Assembly: GCA_902633975.1 (NCBI GenBank)
Contig: CACPHX010000001.1
Location: 110,572 to 164,136 of the forward strand
Direction: 5' to 3'
Length of the DNA: 53,565 bases
Source: an uncultured Marinoscillum sp.
GTDB lineage: Bacteria; Bacteroidota; Bacteroidia; Cytophagales; MED-G16
Shown piece after piece: positions 16,906-26,686 of this stretch. The notes under the pieces are model-generated. The model made no database searches. It saw nothing but the letters and a program-made list of their open reading frames with translations, and was not told the DNA's origin. How positions within the stretch are numbered: the stretch's first letter is position 1; every line of letters begins with the position of its first letter. The position numbers were made by a program, and so were the translations under genes.

Positions 16906-18539
16906 TTCTTTTTCTTATTTTTATTTAGATACTTTTGAATATAAAATTCGTTTAACTCATCAGAGTCTTGATACTTATCCCTTAGTTTTTCAAGTCTTAT
17001 GTGAAGGTTTTCCCTAATATCTGAATATTCCTCGTTCTCGTAAATATTGTTCATCTCATTAGGATCATTTTTTCTATCATACATTTCCCATTCATCCACA
17101 TCGTAATAAAATCTCACTAGTTTATAATCCTTACTGACAATTCCGTAATGTCTTTTAACCATATGGACAGAGGGATACTCGTAGTAATGATAATATACTT
17201 CTTCTCTATCCCATTTGTCATTATCTCCTTTTAGCAATGGCATAAGGCTTTCTCCTTGCATATCTTTTGGAGCATCAATCATTGCAGCCTCTAAAAAAGT
17301 TTGTGCAAAATCTAGATTTTGTACCATTTCGTCATTAGTAATCCCTGGTTTTATAGTATTTGGCCAACGGATCAGCAATGGAGTTTTAAAAGACTCGTCA
17401 TAAATAAACCTTTTATCAAACCAACCGTGCTCACCTAAATAAAACCCTTGATCCGATGTATATACAACAATCGTATTTTTATCAAGTCCGCTATCATCTA
17501 AGTAATCAAGTACTCTTCCAATATTATCATCCACTGAGGAGATAGTTGCTAAATAATCTTGCATATATCTTTGAAATTTCCATCGCATTTTTTCAACGTT
17601 ATTCATTTTTGGCCAGTTCTTTTTGAAATCATCACTTATCTTATCGAGGGTAATGTCATATTCGGCTTTCTGCATATCATTTGCTCTACCATACCTACTA
17701 AAAAATTGATTTGGATTTGATCTTACAAGGTTTTTTTGAGAGTTAACATATACAATTTCTGGTTCAGCGCCTCCCATTTCTTTTATAGTTGAAGGTCTTA
17801 CTTTACTGTCTTCCATGTATCTCATATGTGTAAGTAAATTCATTTCTGCTGATTTAGCTGCACTACCTCGATTTGAGTAATCATCGAAAAGTGTTGGTGG
17901 CTCAGGGAATGTCTTCTCATAAAACTCAGCAAATTTATCTGCTCTTGGCCACCAAGCTCTGTGTGGAGCTTTGTGTAAATACATCATAAGAAAAGGTTTA
18001 CTTTTATCTCTTTTGTTTTTAAACCAATCTAGTGTTAAGTCGGTTATAATATCTGTTACATAACCTGTTATTATAGTATCTTTCTCTTTACCCAAAAATT
18101 TAGGATTTATATAATCACCTTGTCCCGGAAGTATTAAGAAATCATCAACACCTTTTGGATTATTTCCAAAGTGTAGTTTACCAAACATAGCTGTTTGATA
18201 ACCAGCATTTTTAAATAATTGAGGAAAAGTAATTTGAGCGGTATCAAAAGGAGAGTGATTATCAATTTTTCCATTTAAGTGGCTAAATTTTCCTGTTAGA
18301 ATGGTTGCTCTTGATGGTGCACAGATTGAATTTGTAACACATGCATTTGTGAACATTATACCTTCCTCAGCTAATCTATCGATATTAGGTGTATTTATCA
18401 GTCTGTCATCATAGGCGCTAATAGCTTGGTAAGCATGATCGTCAGACATTATAAATAATATATTTGGCCTATTATCTTCTTTTGTGTTACACGAGAAAAG
18501 ATAAAGATTTATTAATAAAAAAGTTAGTATATATTTCAT
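16902..18539 (-). CDS. Type I sulfatase, lipoprotein
   Basis: A 545-residue sulfatase that hydrolyses sulfate esters, probably of algal polysaccharides or glycosaminoglycan-like material. The N-terminal lipobox is LFSC (C17). NILFIMSDDHAYQAI supplies the first calcium-binding aspartates. CAPSR (C73-R77) is the formylglycine motif C-x-P-S-R, requiring a maturase encoded elsewhere. GKLHFG, HKAPH, YTSDQGFYLGEHGW and KRFIYDESFKTPLLIRWP complete the alkaline-phosphatase-like core. Substrate is not assignable. It is followed at 4 bases upstream in transcription by the S9 peptidase gene; both are lipoproteins and probably co-transcribed. Confidence 0.93.
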   Translation of the reverse strand: MKYILTFLLINLYLFSCNTKEDNRPNILFIMSDDHAYQAISAYDDRLINTPNIDRLAEEGIMFTNACVTNSICAPSRATILTGKFSHLNGKIDNHSPFDTAQITFPQLFKNAGYQTAMFGKLHFGNNPKGVDDFLILPGQGDYINPKFLGKEKDTIITGYVTDIITDLTLDWFKNKRDKSKPFLMMYLHKAPHRAWWPRADKFAEFYEKTFPEPPTLFDDYSNRGSAAKSAEMNLLTHMRYMEDSKVRPSTIKEMGGAEPEIVYVNSQKNLVRSNPNQFFSRYGRANDMQKAEYDITLDKISDDFKKNWPKMNNVEKMRWKFQRYMQDYLATISSVDDNIGRVLDYLDDSGLDKNTIVVYTSDQGFYLGEHGWFDKRFIYDESFKTPLLIRWPNTIKPGITNDEMVQNLDFAQTFLEAAMIDAPKDMQGESLMPLLKGDNDKWDREEVYYHYYEYPSVHMVKRHYGIVSKDYKLVRFYYDVDEWEMYDRKNDPNEMNNIYENEEYSDIRENLHIRLEKLRDKYQDSDELNEFYIQKYLNKNKKKN

Positions 18540-18543
18540 GATA

Positions 18544-20643
18544 TTAATCTATGAGTGAAACAAAGAAAGCATATTCCATAGCTGTTTCTTTATAGGCTTC
18601 GAATCGACCTGAAGCACCACCATGACCGGCTTCCATATTGCAATACATTAGTAATGGCTCATTATTAGTCCTCCTGTCTCTAAGCCTTGCAATCCATTTA
18701 GCTGGTTCAAAATATTGTACTTGTGAATCATGATAACCAGTAGTTATGAAAATTGCTGGGTAATCTTTTTCCTCTACTTGGTCATATGGTGAATATGAGA
18801 GCATGTAATCATATGAGTCTTTGTTATTTGGATTCCCCCATTCATCATATTCGAATGTAGTAAGAGGAATATCTTCGTCAAGCATTGTAGTTACGACATC
18901 AACAAATGGTACCCCAGCAACAATTCCTCTAAATAAATCCGGTGCCATATTAGCTACCGCACCCATGAGTAAACCACCAGCACTACCTCCCATAGCAAAT
19001 AGTTGATTTTCTTTTGCATAGCCTTCATTAATTAAGAATTTACCTGCATCAATAAAGTCAGTAAATGTATTTTTTTTATTAAACATTTTCCCGTCATCAT
19101 ACCAACTCCTTCCAAGGTATTGACTGCCTCTTATGTGTGCAATTGCATATACAAACCCTCTGTCAAGAAGACTCAATCTTACTGAGCTGAAGCTTGCATT
19201 GATAGTATTCCCGTACGACCCATAACCATAAAGAAGAAGAGGGTTCTGTCCTTCATTAAACATATCTTTCTTGTAGACGAGCGATACTGGGACTTTTTTT
19301 CCGTCCCTAGCTTCTGCCCAGACTCTTTTGCTTTCGTAGTTGTTTTTGTTAAAATCTCCTCCAAGAACCTCAGTCTCTTTCATAACTTTTTTTTCCTTAG
19401 TTATCATGTCGTATTCTATTACTGAATTAGGTGTCGTCATGGAAGAGTAGCTGTACCTAAACTTAGTAGTGTTCATTTGAGGATTATCACTTGAATACAG
19501 AGAGTATGCCTCTTCCTCAAAATTAATGTAGTGATTTTCTGTATCACTCCATGGTCTAATATCTACTCGCCTTAAACCATTTTCTCTTTCAGTTACAACA
19601 AGAAAATCATCAAATACTTCAATCCCTTCTAATAAGACATTGTCTCTGTGATTAATATAATCAACCCAATTATTTGAGGAAGTTTTTAACTCAGGGCAGC
19701 TCATTAATTTAAAGTTTGTGGCTTCATCCTTATTGGTCACTATAAACCATTTGTCATTAAAATGTGATATTGAATACTCTAGTCCATCAACCCTTTTTTG
19801 AAACATTTTGAATTTACCTAAAGGATTATTAGCATTGATTATTCTATACTCTTGTGATAATGTAGAACTAGACCCAATAACAATATATTTATCTGATTTT
19901 GTTTTATAGGAGAATACGCTAAAGGTTTCATCTTTTTCAAAATACACTTCATCTCCATTTCCACTATCACCTATCTCATATCTCATAACTCTGTCGCTTC
20001 TTAGGGTTTCAAGGTCTTTAGAATTATAAAAAATTGTTTTGTTGTCATTAGCCCAAGTAATTGAACCAGATGAATTAGGAATATTTTTATCTGAAATTTT
20101 TCTAGTTTCCAAATCCATAAAGTGAATGGTATAAATTCTTCTACTCACAGTATCAATGCTGTATGCCATTGTTTTGTTATCAGGACTGATTTCAATCATT
20201 CCAACTCTAAAGTAGTCGTATCCCTTGGACATTTCGTTAGCATCGATAAGAATTTCTTCCTCGTTATCAAGAGAACTTTTTTTTCTACAGTAAATTGGAT
20301 ACTGCTTATCTTTCTCGTACCTAGTATAGTAGAAATAATCATTATAAAAATAAGGCACCGAACTATCGTCTTCTTTTATTCTTGATTTTATCTCTTGAAA
20401 TATTTTGTCTTCGAGTGGTTTATAATCTTTCATATATTCATCCCTATAATCGTTTTCCTCATTTAGATATCTGATTACATCATCATTCCCTCTTTGATTA
20501 AGCCAATAATATTCATCAATTCTGTCATCGCCGTGTATCGAAAGAATTTTTTCAATTTTTTTTGCTTGAGGTTCAGTAAGGTTAGTCTTTTTCATATCAC
20601 AAGAGAAGATTAATATTAATATAAATAGTGAAGTTATTCTCAT
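18544..20643 (-). CDS. S9A oligopeptidase B-like peptidase, lipoprotein
   Basis: A 699-residue prolyl-oligopeptidase-family serine peptidase. The N-terminus is a lipoprotein signal (LIFSC, C15). A beta-propeller spans about 90-430 and the alpha/beta-hydrolase domain follows. The catalytic triad is S554 in GGSAGG, D639 in GYHDSQV and H674 in EAGHGG. The sequence around the triad ([17 protein letters not shown]) is typical of oligopeptidase B, which cleaves after basic residues in short peptides. Lipidation suggests the periplasmic or surface side, unlike cytoplasmic PtrB of enterobacteria. Start overlaps gmhA's stop by 4 bases, so it belongs to the minus-strand operon from the ABC transporter down to the sulfatase. 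Confidence 0.92.
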   Translation of the reverse strand: MRITSLFILILIFSCDMKKTNLTEPQAKKIEKILSIHGDDRIDEYYWLNQRGNDDVIRYLNEENDYRDEYMKDYKPLEDKIFQEIKSRIKEDDSSVPYFYNDYFYYTRYEKDKQYPIYCRKKSSLDNEEEILIDANEMSKGYDYFRVGMIEISPDNKTMAYSIDTVSRRIYTIHFMDLETRKISDKNIPNSSGSITWANDNKTIFYNSKDLETLRSDRVMRYEIGDSGNGDEVYFEKDETFSVFSYKTKSDKYIVIGSSSTLSQEYRIINANNPLGKFKMFQKRVDGLEYSISHFNDKWFIVTNKDEATNFKLMSCPELKTSSNNWVDYINHRDNVLLEGIEVFDDFLVVTERENGLRRVDIRPWSDTENHYINFEEEAYSLYSSDNPQMNTTKFRYSYSSMTTPNSVIEYDMITKEKKVMKETEVLGGDFNKNNYESKRVWAEARDGKKVPVSLVYKKDMFNEGQNPLLLYGYGSYGNTINASFSSVRLSLLDRGFVYAIAHIRGSQYLGRSWYDDGKMFNKKNTFTDFIDAGKFLINEGYAKENQLFAMGGSAGGLLMGAVANMAPDLFRGIVAGVPFVDVVTTMLDEDIPLTTFEYDEWGNPNNKDSYDYMLSYSPYDQVEEKDYPAIFITTGYHDSQVQYFEPAKWIARLRDRRTNNEPLLMYCNMEAGHGGASGRFEAYKETAMEYAFFVSLID

Positions 20644-21209
20644 AATTTTTTTTCAATTAGTAAAATTAGAATGTGTATTATCTTTATGTGAATTTCTTGA
20701 ATTCTATCTGAATATCCAAAATGAGGAACTCGAATTTCAATGTCAGATAAATTAGCAAGTTCTCCCCCATCTTTTCCTGTTAGTGAAATAACTTTTATTC
20801 CTTTTTTATTAGCTTCTTCAGCTGCTCTGATAACATTAGCGGAATTACCGCTTGTGCTTATTGCAAGAAGAGTATCTCCATTCTTTCCAATTGATTCGAT
20901 ATACCTTGAAAATATAGCATCAAATCCGTAATCGTTTCCAACACAAGTTATGTGAGAGGGGTCCGAGATTGAGATTGCAGGTATAGGTGATCTTTCATCT
21001 CTGAATTTTCCTGTAAGTTCTTCGGCAAAGTGCATTGCATCACTCATTGATCCACCGTTTCCACAAGAAATGATTTTTCCTTCGTTTCTTATACATTCAA
21101 TCATGATTTCTGCTGCCTCATTAATGGCATTAATTGTTACTTCATCTGCAATAAAGTTGTCAATAACATTTCTTGCTTCATTAAGTTCCTTTAAGATCAG
21201 ATCTTTCAT
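20640..21209 (-). CDS. gmhA: SIS-domain sedoheptulose-7-phosphate isomerase-like protein
   Basis: A 189-residue SIS-domain protein of the GmhA/DiaA group. The phosphate-binding loops are [20 protein letters not shown] (about 49-68) and [10 protein letters not shown] (about 118-127), and the catalytic glutamate and histidine are within EELTGKF and the C-terminal QEIHIKIIH. GmhA converts sedoheptulose 7-phosphate to heptose 7-phosphate for LPS core heptose. No hldE or gmhB is nearby, so a related phosphosugar isomerase role is possible. It overlaps both neighbours by 4 bases (ABC transporter upstream, S9 peptidase downstream). Confidence 0.88.
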   Translation of the reverse strand: MKDLILKELNEARNVIDNFIADEVTINAINEAAEIMIECIRNEGKIISCGNGGSMSDAMHFAEELTGKFRDERSPIPAISISDPSHITCVGNDYGFDAIFSRYIESIGKNGDTLLAISTSGNSANVIRAAEEANKKGIKVISLTGKDGGELANLSDIEIRVPHFGYSDRIQEIHIKIIHILILLIEKKL

Positions 21210-23038
21210 ACATTCTGCATTTTAATAAACTTAGAGTAAACATTATTAGATTTTATCAAATCCTCATGTTTACCAATTTCGACAATTTTACCATTGTCTA
21301 CAACAATAATTTTGTCAACATTTTTTACTGTGCTTAGTCTGTGTGCAATAATTATTGATGTTCTATTTTTCATGACCTCCTCTATTGCCTTCTGAACAGA
21401 ACTTTCAGACTCAGAATCAAGTGATGATGTAGCCTCGTCAAAAATTAGTATAGGAGGATCCTTATATATAGCTCTTGCTATACATATTCTCTGTCTCTGA
21501 CCACCTGAGAGTTTGAGTCCTCTTTCTCCAATTATCGTATCAAATTTATCCTCAAGGCTGTTAATAAATTTAAAAGCATTAGCCACCTTTGCTGATTCAA
21601 TAATTTTATTTTCGTCAATTGATTCAGCTCCAAAACAAATGTTGTTTTTAATTGTGTCATGAAATAGGATGGACTCTTGAGTTACTATACCAATAATTTT
21701 TCTAAGGTATGCTGTATCGTATCTACTTATTTCAATGCAATCAATCAACAATTCTCCCTTATCAACAAAGTAGAATTTTGATAATAAATCTATTATTGTT
21801 GACTTACCACCACCTGAAGGACCAACTATCGCTACTTTCTCTCCTTTTTTAATTTTGAATGATATATTTTCTAGAACATTCTCCTCATCGTATGCAAAAC
21901 TTACATTCTTGAATTCAATCTCTTTGCTTAATTTTTCAATTTTTTTATTACCGCTCTCTGATTCTCTAATCTCTATTTTGTCAACATATTCGAAAACTCT
22001 TTCTGCAGATGCTAAACCTCTTTGTACTGTGTTGAATGTTGTAGTTATAGTTTTTGCTGGTGGAATTACTTGAGAGAAAATAATAATGAATGCTATAAAT
22101 TCAGATGCACTAATGTCCGATGAATTATCAAGTACCATACTTCCACCAATTAATAGAAGTACCGCAACTGTAGTAATACTAAGAAATTCAGACAATGGAT
22201 TTGATAGCTCAAATCTTTTGTACATAGAGAGGTTCTGTCTTCCATATTCTTTAACTTCATTATTAAACTTATCTTTCATATTGTCTTGAGCAGTGAAGAG
22301 TTTTATGATTCTTATTCCGTCTAAAGTTTCATTAACTATATTATTAATCTTTCCAAGAGCAGTCTGACTAAATGCAGCCTTAATTTTCAGGTGTTTGGCT
22401 ATGTAAGCTATAGCACCACCTGCCAACGGAATTAATATAAAAGTATAAAGTGTTAGTCTTAGAGATATTGAACTTAATATGAAGAATAAACCTAAAATAA
22501 GAGCTGGTTCTTTGAATAAGACTGTTATAGAATTTATGATTGAGTTTTCAATTTGTTGAATATCGCTTGTTACTCTTGAGATAATATCTCCCTTTTTCTT
22601 TTCTGTGAAAAAATTGATTTTAAACTTAATTATTTTATTGTATAAAGACTTTCTCAGGTTTGTTACAACTCTCACCCTTACTCTTGCCAGTATTACTGCA
22701 GAAAAATATCTAAAGAGGTTTGCAAGGAAAACAGAGCAAAGGACAACAAGACATACAAACTGTAAAGCTTCTTTTCTTCCACCATCCGTAATTAAACTAT
22801 TAAAATACATATAAAACAGTGATCTTATGTAGTCAACTGAAAAACTAAAATTATTGCTTTGACTTAATTTTTTTGTCTCCTCGATATCGACTTGATCGAA
22901 TAGTACCTCGAGTAATGGAACAAGTATAGAGAAGTTAATTATACTAAAGAGAATATAAAAAGTAGTTAAAATTATGTAGAGTGGTATAATTTTACCAAAA
23001 GGAGAGGCATGAGCTAATATTCTCAAGTAAGTTTTCAT
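21206..23038 (-). CDS. MsbA-like ABC transporter, fused permease and ATPase
   Basis: A 610-residue half-transporter with an N-terminal type I exporter membrane domain (six helices within about 15-330) and a C-terminal ATPase. Walker A is GPSGGGKS (406-413), the signature is LSGGQ (510-514), Walker B is ILIFDE and the D-loop is SSLD (539-541 region), with the H-loop in IIAHRLSTV. Homodimers of this type flip lipids such as lipid A precursors or export peptides. Adjacency to gmhA, in the same operon with a 4-base overlap, favours a lipid or LPS-related cargo but does not prove it. It is divergent from rpmE2 with 95 bases between starts. Confidence 0.92.
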   Translation of the reverse strand: MKTYLRILAHASPFGKIIPLYIILTTFYILFSIINFSILVPLLEVLFDQVDIEETKKLSQSNNFSFSVDYIRSLFYMYFNSLITDGGRKEALQFVCLVVLCSVFLANLFRYFSAVILARVRVRVVTNLRKSLYNKIIKFKINFFTEKKKGDIISRVTSDIQQIENSIINSITVLFKEPALILGLFFILSSISLRLTLYTFILIPLAGGAIAYIAKHLKIKAAFSQTALGKINNIVNETLDGIRIIKLFTAQDNMKDKFNNEVKEYGRQNLSMYKRFELSNPLSEFLSITTVAVLLLIGGSMVLDNSSDISASEFIAFIIIFSQVIPPAKTITTTFNTVQRGLASAERVFEYVDKIEIRESESGNKKIEKLSKEIEFKNVSFAYDEENVLENISFKIKKGEKVAIVGPSGGGKSTIIDLLSKFYFVDKGELLIDCIEISRYDTAYLRKIIGIVTQESILFHDTIKNNICFGAESIDENKIIESAKVANAFKFINSLEDKFDTIIGERGLKLSGGQRQRICIARAIYKDPPILIFDEATSSLDSESESSVQKAIEEVMKNRTSIIIAHRLSTVKNVDKIIVVDNGKIVEIGKHEDLIKSNNVYSKFIKMQNV

Positions 23039-23071
23039 GATGCAAAACTAAGAATAATATTTCACTCATTT

Positions 23072-23102
23072 TTTGTAAAAAAACAACATTTTGATAGCTT
23101 TG
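23072..23102 (+). promoter_or_regulatory. Consensus Bacteroidota promoter for rpmE2
   Basis: TTTG at 23072-23075, a 19-base spacer, then TAGCTTTG at 23095-23102, matching the Bacteroidota sigma-A consensus TTTG/TAnnTTTG without mismatch. Transcription would start about 25 bases before the rpmE2 ATG. This is the best promoter I see in the window. Confidence 0.7.
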
Positions 23103-23133
23103 CAAACCTTTAGTTTAAAATTAAGGCATAATT

Positions 23134-23733
23134 ATGAAAAAAGATATTCATCCAGATTACAGAGAAGTCGTGTTTCAGGACGTACAAAGTGATTTTAAAT
23201 TTCTTACAAGATCAACAATTAAATCTGAAGAAACTATCAAGTGGGAGGATGGAAAAGAATATCCTCTAGTAAAGGTTGAAGTAAGTTCAGCTTCTCACCC
23301 TTTTTATACTGGAAAGAAAATATTTGTTGACACTGCAGGTAGGGTAGATAAGTTCAATAAAAAGTACCAATCTCTACAAGCTGCAAAGGATGTTGCTGAT
23401 AAAAAAATTAAAGAAGAGAAGTCAGAACCAAAAGTTAAAAATGAAATATCTGAAAATTCGGCTCAAGAAAAAGAAATTAACATTGGAGAAATCTCAGAGG
23501 ATGTAAGTAGCAAAGAAATAAAAGATGAACCTACTCCTGCTGCTGAAGAGTCTAAAGAAGAAGCTCCTGTTGTTGAAGGGTCTAAAGAAGAAGCTCCTGC
23601 TGTTGAAGGGTCTAAAGAAGAAGCTCCTGCTGTTGAAGAGTCTAAAGAAGAAGCTCCTGCTGCTGAAGAGTCTAAAGAAGAAGCTCCTGCTGCTGATTCA
23701 ACTTCTGAAGACACTCAAAAAGAAGACAGTTAA
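23134..23733 (+). CDS. rpmE2: 50S ribosomal protein bL31 type B with an acidic repeat tail
   Basis: The first ~80 residues are type B bL31: [20 protein letters not shown], then [20 protein letters not shown]. No cysteines are present, so this is the zinc-independent form. Type B bL31 is normally 80-95 residues; this protein has 199. Residues 81-138 are a charged linker and 139-188 are five 10-residue units based on [10 protein letters not shown], encoded by 30-bp near-perfect DNA repeats, followed by a short acidic end. The tail should be disordered and would project from the ribosome surface near the central protuberance, where bL31 sits. The gene has its own promoter and terminator, so it is probably monocistronic. 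Confidence 0.95.
   Translation: MKKDIHPDYREVVFQDVQSDFKFLTRSTIKSEETIKWEDGKEYPLVKVEVSSASHPFYTGKKIFVDTAGRVDKFNKKYQSLQAAKDVADKKIKEEKSEPKVKNEISENSAQEKEINIGEISEDVSSKEIKDEPTPAAEESKEEAPVVEGSKEEAPAVEGSKEEAPAVEESKEEAPAAEESKEEAPAADSTSEDTQKEDS
23548..23697 (+). repeat. Five 30-bp tandem repeats inside rpmE2
   Basis: Five in-frame 30-bp units encode variants of ESKEEAP[AV][AV]E. The core tctaaagaagaagctcct is identical in all five, including synonymous positions, and variation is confined to the GAG/GGG and GTT/GCT codons. This indicates recent duplication. It shares its KEEAP-encoding core with the DUF4295 repeats 21 kb away. Confidence 0.95.
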
Positions 23734-23759
23734 TTCCTTTCAACTCAGAATACAAAAGC

Positions 23760-23784
23760 CTTCAATTACTTGAAGACTTTTTTT
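23760..23784 (+). terminator. Probable intrinsic terminator after rpmE2
   Basis: CTTCAA (23760-23765), loop TTAC, TTGAAG (23770-23775), then AC and seven T (23778-23784). This is a perfect 6-bp stem with a U-tract, 27 bases after the rpmE2 stop. The stem is modest in GC. It also contains the TTG that would be the long-form start of holB, which argues for the ATG at 23809 instead. Confidence 0.55.
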
Positions 23785-23808
23785 ATACTTGTATTTATTC
23801 ACTTATTT

Positions 23809-24936
23809 ATGAGGTTTTCTGATATTCCAGGTTTACAAGAAGAGAAAAAAAGACTAATAAGTTTTTTTAAATCAGGAAAAATTCATCATGCACTTTTATT
23901 TTTTGGTAAGGAAGGTTCTGGAAATCTACCACTTGCGCTAGCGTTCGCAACCTATCTGAACTGTGATAAAAAAATTGAAAATGACTCTTGTGGTGATTGT
24001 CCATCATGTAACATGATGCAAAAGTTAATTCATCCTGATTTGCATCTTATCTTTCCTGTAGCATCTTCTCCTAAAATTACAAAGGAGGTTGTGAGTGATA
24101 AGTTTCTTGAGAGTTGGCGTATTTCTTTTACTGAAAATCCCTACATGAATATAAATGATTGGTTTGAAATTTGTGGCATAGAAAACAAGAAACCAAACAT
24201 TTCCAAAGAAGAGGCAAAAAATATTATTAAAAAATTATCTTTAAAGCCTTTTCAATCTAAACAAAAAATAAATTTAATATGGTTACCTGAGTATATGCAT
24301 AATAGTACTGCAAATGCCTTATTAAAAATATTTGAGGAACCTCCAGGTGATACACTATTTTTTCTTGTATCTAATAACTATCAAAAGTTATTAAAAACTA
24401 TCATTTCAAGAGTTCAGATGTTTAAGGTAAATAATTTTGAGCCTGTTGATATAAAGAAATATCTGGGTAAATACGACGATTCATCCGAACAAGAAATTGA
24501 TTCTGCAATTTTTTTATCAGATTCAAGTATAAACGCTGCAGAAAAAATCTTGCTTAATTCAGAAGACGATAATCTTTCTTTTTTAAAAGATTGGTTGAGA
24601 AATTGTTATTCTGAAAATTTTTTAGAGATAAATAAGAAAATGGAATGGTTCAATAACCTATCAAAAATGAGTAAAAGAGCTTTTCTTCATTACTCACTAA
24701 AGCTTATGAGGGAGGCTCTGGTTTCAAAAATTGAAACATCTCTAGTTAAGGTTTCTGCTGAAGAAGAAAAATTCATTAATAATTTTAAGAAAACTCTTGA
24801 CAAGGATTCCTTGGCGGATATTATTTTACTTTTTGACATGTCAATAAGTAATCTGGACGGAAATGCAAACCCTAAAATTTTATTTTTAAATTTGTCCATC
24901 AAATTATCAAATTTTTTTCAAACGATAAAGACTTAG
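23809..24936 (+). CDS. holB: DNA polymerase III delta prime subunit
   Basis: The clamp-loader delta prime subunit (375 aa from this start). MRFSDIPGLQEEKKRL and GKIHHALLFFGKEGSG match the usual 'IxGQ...RxxHAxLFxGxxGxG' opening of the family. The P-loop is degenerate (GKEGSGNL, no GKT), as expected for a subunit that does not hydrolyse ATP. The four-cysteine zinc module is present (CDKKIENDSCGDCPSC), and ALLKIFEEPPGDTLFFLVS is the sensor region. ATG 23809 is preferred over an upstream TTG at 23770 because the latter lies in the terminator stem and adds a non-family hydrophobic stretch. Confidence 0.9.
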   Translation: MRFSDIPGLQEEKKRLISFFKSGKIHHALLFFGKEGSGNLPLALAFATYLNCDKKIENDSCGDCPSCNMMQKLIHPDLHLIFPVASSPKITKEVVSDKFLESWRISFTENPYMNINDWFEICGIENKKPNISKEEAKNIIKKLSLKPFQSKQKINLIWLPEYMHNSTANALLKIFEEPPGDTLFFLVSNNYQKLLKTIISRVQMFKVNNFEPVDIKKYLGKYDDSSEQEIDSAIFLSDSSINAAEKILLNSEDDNLSFLKDWLRNCYSENFLEINKKMEWFNNLSKMSKRAFLHYSLKLMREALVSKIETSLVKVSAEEEKFINNFKKTLDKDSLADIILLFDMSISNLDGNANPKILFLNLSIKLSNFFQTIKT

Positions 24937-24940
24937 GATA

Positions 24941-25756
24941 ATGCGAAAGTTTACATTTATATTTTTAATTATTATACAATCCTGCTCTATGAATAAAGAC
25001 ATTATAATAACGATTTCAACTCCTTATGGTGAAATGAAAGCAATTCTCTACGAAGAGACGCCGCTCCATAAAAAAAATTTTATAAAACTTAGCGAGTCAG
25101 GTGATTTTGATTCCACAATATTCCATAGGGTAATTGAAAATTTTATGATTCAGGGAGGTGATGTAAACTTAATAAATGACGAGGATGTAATTGATTATAC
25201 TATACCCGCAGAAATTAATAATCAATTTTTTCATAAGAAAGGAGAAATAGCTGCTGCTCGTATGGGAGATAATGTTAATCCTGATAAAGAATCGAGTGGA
25301 TGTCAATTTTATATAGTTCAAGGTAAGGTGTATGTAGAAAGTGAACTTACACTTGATATTAATTCTTTATATTCTGGAGTTAGAACTCTCTTGCAAGATG
25401 AAAATTATTCAGATGTAAGAGAAAAATTTATTGCAGCCCAATCAAACCCAGCAGAAACCCAAAAGCTGGCCATTTCTTTAAGAGAAGATGTAGAAAAACT
25501 CGGAATAAAGACCACAATAGACATTCCTAAAGAAAGATTAGAGGCATATACAACTGTTGGAGGTGTTCCACATCTTGACGGTGAGTATACAGTTTTTGGA
25601 AGAATTGTTGAGGGCTTAGAAGTAATTGATAAAATAGCCTCAGTAAAAACCGGACAAGCAGACAAGCCGATAGAGGATATTCCTATGACATTCAAAGTAG
25701 ATAAGATTAAAAAAGAGGAAATAACCAAGAGGTACGGATACACATACCCTGAGTAA
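24941..25756 (+). CDS. Cyclophilin-type peptidyl-prolyl isomerase, lipoprotein
   Basis: A 271-residue lipoprotein (IIIQSC, C15) of the cyclophilin family. TPYGEMKAILYEETPLHKKN, FDSTIFHRVIENFMIQGGD with the catalytic arginine in FHRV, and the later VFGRIVEGLEVIDKIA are family hallmarks. Between them lies an insertion of about 90 residues (roughly 125-205) not found in the minimal 160-residue cyclophilin, apparently helical. It should assist folding of periplasmic or outer-membrane proteins. It begins 4 bases after holB and overlaps the next gene as TAATG. Confidence 0.9.
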   Translation: MRKFTFIFLIIIQSCSMNKDIIITISTPYGEMKAILYEETPLHKKNFIKLSESGDFDSTIFHRVIENFMIQGGDVNLINDEDVIDYTIPAEINNQFFHKKGEIAAARMGDNVNPDKESSGCQFYIVQGKVYVESELTLDINSLYSGVRTLLQDENYSDVREKFIAAQSNPAETQKLAISLREDVEKLGIKTTIDIPKERLEAYTTVGGVPHLDGEYTVFGRIVEGLEVIDKIASVKTGQADKPIEDIPMTFKVDKIKKEEITKRYGYTYPE

Positions 25757-26619
25757 TGAAAATACTAGTAACAGGTTCTAATGGTTTATTGGGAAATGCA
25801 ATCCACCTTGAACTTAACAAATCAAATCATAAGTATTTAAATACTTCTCATACAATTGGGGGCTTAGCAAAAAAAGTTCTTGATATAACAAGTATGGATT
25901 CAGTGGAAAATGTAGTATCATCATTTCAGCCTGAAGCAATAATTAACACCGCTGCAATGGCAAATGTTGACAAGTGTGAAAAGGATAGAGGCACGTGTTG
26001 GGATGTGAACGTAAATGGAGTAAGAAACCTATCAGAAGTATGTGATAGATATAATATTCATCTTATCCATATATCAACAGACTATATCTTTGATGGTCTT
26101 AAAGATGATGGAATTTATTTTGAAGATGATAAGCCATCTCCCCTGAGCGTTTATGGTGAGAGCAAATTAGCTTCAGAGAAGGTCATAATATCAAGTGGGA
26201 TTAGGTCTGCAATTTTAAGAACAATTCTAGTTTATGGAAATCATGAAAGAAAAAATATCGTGACATTTATAAAAGAGAAATTGGAAATGGGTGAGAAAGT
26301 AGATTTAGTTAGTGATCAGGTTAGGATGCCAACTTTTGTTGATGACCTTGCAAAAGCATGCATAAGTGCAGTAGAAAAAAAAGCAGAGGGGATTTATCAC
26401 GTATGTGGAGATAAAAAGATGAGTTATTACGATCTTGGTATAGCTATATCTAGTTATTTTTCATTAAACTCAAATTTAATTAACCATGTGCAGACAAAAG
26501 ATCTGAATCAGATTGCTGCGAGACCACCCATTACGGGTTTTGATTTGAAGAAGTCTATTAGTGAATTAGATTTTGACCCTACAAAACTTGAGGATTCACT
26601 AAAAAAGATTTTCAACTAA
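25756..26619 (+). CDS. rfbD: dTDP-4-dehydrorhamnose reductase-like SDR protein
   Basis: A 287-residue NAD(P)-binding short-chain dehydrogenase of the RmlD/RfbD substrate-binding family. The Rossmann motif is GSNGLLG (7-13), INTAAMANVDKCEKDR is the usual 'INxAAxTxVDxxE' segment, and the catalytic YxxxK is in VYGESKLASE. RmlD makes dTDP-L-rhamnose for surface polysaccharides, but no rmlA, rmlB or rmlC is adjacent. Paralogues in this family also serve other sugars, so the substrate is open. Coupled to the cyclophilin gene by one base. Confidence 0.82.
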   Translation: MKILVTGSNGLLGNAIHLELNKSNHKYLNTSHTIGGLAKKVLDITSMDSVENVVSSFQPEAIINTAAMANVDKCEKDRGTCWDVNVNGVRNLSEVCDRYNIHLIHISTDYIFDGLKDDGIYFEDDKPSPLSVYGESKLASEKVIISSGIRSAILRTILVYGNHERKNIVTFIKEKLEMGEKVDLVSDQVRMPTFVDDLAKACISAVEKKAEGIYHVCGDKKMSYYDLGIAISSYFSLNSNLINHVQTKDLNQIAARPPITGFDLKKSISELDFDPTKLEDSLKKIFN

Positions 26620-26686
26620 TAAGTTTATTCAATATTTTTTTTTAGGTTTAAGAAATTATATCTGTCAATTACTTTAAAAACCAATT

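Noticed and set aside
23463..23773. Leucine/lysine-repeat and Ser/Ala-repeat frames over the rpmE2 tail on both strands
   Set aside because: They are out-of-frame readings of the 30-bp repeats; bL31 is in the other frame with a strong family match.
23770..23808. TTG start for holB
   Set aside because: It lies inside the hairpin of the probable rpmE2 terminator and adds residues not seen in the family; ATG 23809 gives the standard N-terminus.
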